64,000 bases of DNA from Pseudooceanicola sp. (GTDB lineage: Bacteria; Pseudomonadota; Alphaproteobacteria; Rhodobacterales; Rhodobacteraceae): assembly GCF_029213205.1 (NCBI RefSeq), contig NZ_JARGNH010000007.1, forward strand, positions 1 through 64,000, given 5' to 3'. Of the stretch, positions 63,614 to 64,000 are shown piece by piece. The notes beneath the pieces are model-generated. The model was not told where the DNA came from, made no database searches, and worked only from the letters and a program-made list of their open reading frames with translations. Both the position numbers and the translations under genes were made by a program. Position 1 is the stretch's first letter, and the number at the start of each line of letters is the position of its first letter.

Positions 63614-64000
63614 TCACATATTCGGGTAGTTCGGCCCGTCGCCGCCCTGCGGCGTGGTCCAAGTGATGTTCTGCGCCGGGTCCTTGATGTCGCAGGTCTT
63701 GCAATGCACGCAGTTCTGAAAGTTGATCACGAACCGTGCATCCTTGCCCTCTTCCTCGACAAATTCATAAACCCCGGCCGGGCAATAGCGCGACGACGGC
63801 CCGCCATATTGCGCCAGATCGACTTTGACCGGCACATCCGGGTCGGTCAGCCGCAGGTGCGCGGGCTGGCTTTCCTCGTGATTGGTCATGCTGAAGGACA
63901 CATTGGTCAACCGGTCAAAGCTGAGCTTGCCATCCGGCTTGGGGTAATCAATCGGCTTGTGCTTGCTGGCCAATTCGGTGGCCTGGGCGTCGGTCTTGCC
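63614..64000 (-). CDS. Electron-transfer flavoprotein:ubiquinone oxidoreductase, 3' end (partial)
   Basis: The last 128 residues of ETF-QO; the rest lies beyond the window. The 4Fe-4S ligands are visible: CPAGVYEF, then [13 protein letters not shown], followed by the conserved [14 protein letters not shown] and the usual end PNYPNM. The enzyme passes electrons from acyl-CoA dehydrogenases (two are in this window) through ETF to ubiquinone at the inner membrane. Confidence 0.95.
   Translation of the reverse strand, partial: GKTDAQATELASKHKPIDYPKPDGKLSFDRLTNVSFSMTNHEESQPAHLRLTDPDVPVKVDLAQYGGPSSRYCPAGVYEFVEEEGKDARFVINFQNCVHCKTCDIKDPAQNITWTTPQGGDGPNYPNM

Overview
The window is high-GC DNA (long ORFs on both strands, GC-rich third positions) and reads as the chromosome of an alphaproteobacterium of the Rhodobacterales. 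Support comes from the gene set and order (pstSCAB-phoU-phoB, argH-lipoprotein-DUF2834-lysA-DUF4175, a zinc-ribbon gene beside ftsEX) and from a GAGGGGGCtttGCCCCCTC extragenic repeat. The genus cannot be decided from the sequence. No rRNA, tRNA or CRISPR array was seen. The window opens with a 42-base G run, which looks like a contig-end artefact.

Layout. 0.1-3.4 kb: two tandem thioesterase-like paralogues, tadA and an RluB-type pseudouridine synthase. 3.5-10.6 kb: a TerC membrane protein, then a tight rightward set of a small membrane protein, XpaC, TelA, a DUF2927 lipoprotein, an SPFH protein fused to a GYF domain, a membrane-anchored double zinc-finger protein and a nitroreductase. This is the best candidate for a little-studied multi-protein envelope-stress machine. 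10.6-18.2 kb: hsp20, dtd, an IS3 remnant and the leftward phosphate regulon pstSCAB-phoU-phoB, with a good Pho box ahead of pstS. 18.3-19.9 kb: an arsR-permease-thioredoxin operon with a perfect FNR box at the position expected for a class II activator site. 20.2-27.3 kb: an iron/haem cluster (small ORF, hemP, unknown 122-aa protein, imelysin, beta-barrel, di-haem oxidoreductase, second imelysin, DUF1513) preceded by a TGA-N9-TCA motif like the iron-Rhodo-box.

27.6-34.0 kb: mprF and a CecR-type tetR-hlyD-ABC-permease export operon. 34.1-49.1 kb: an acyl-CoA/carboxylate catabolic island (two acyl-CoA dehydrogenases, two class III CoA-transferases, DeoR and IclR regulators, an MmgE/PrpD protein, a truncated CoA-ligase, a polytopic transporter) interrupted by divergent oxyR/katG. 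The island shows decay: a cytochrome P450 remnant, a CoA-ligase that has lost its ATP-grasp half, and a DeoR gene without a standard start codon. 49.1-50.2 kb: a scar made of at least two IS3-family remnants; one matches, in inverted orientation, the remnant next to phoB 38 kb away.

50.2-64 kb: housekeeping genes. These are a TlpA-like thioredoxin, argH, a small lipoprotein, DUF2834, lysA, a DUF4175 giant, an acidic zinc-ribbon membrane protein, ftsE-ftsX-plsC-PPOX flavoprotein with overlapping ends, ispE overlapping a TPR protein, and the 3' end of the ETF:ubiquinone oxidoreductase gene, which runs off the window.
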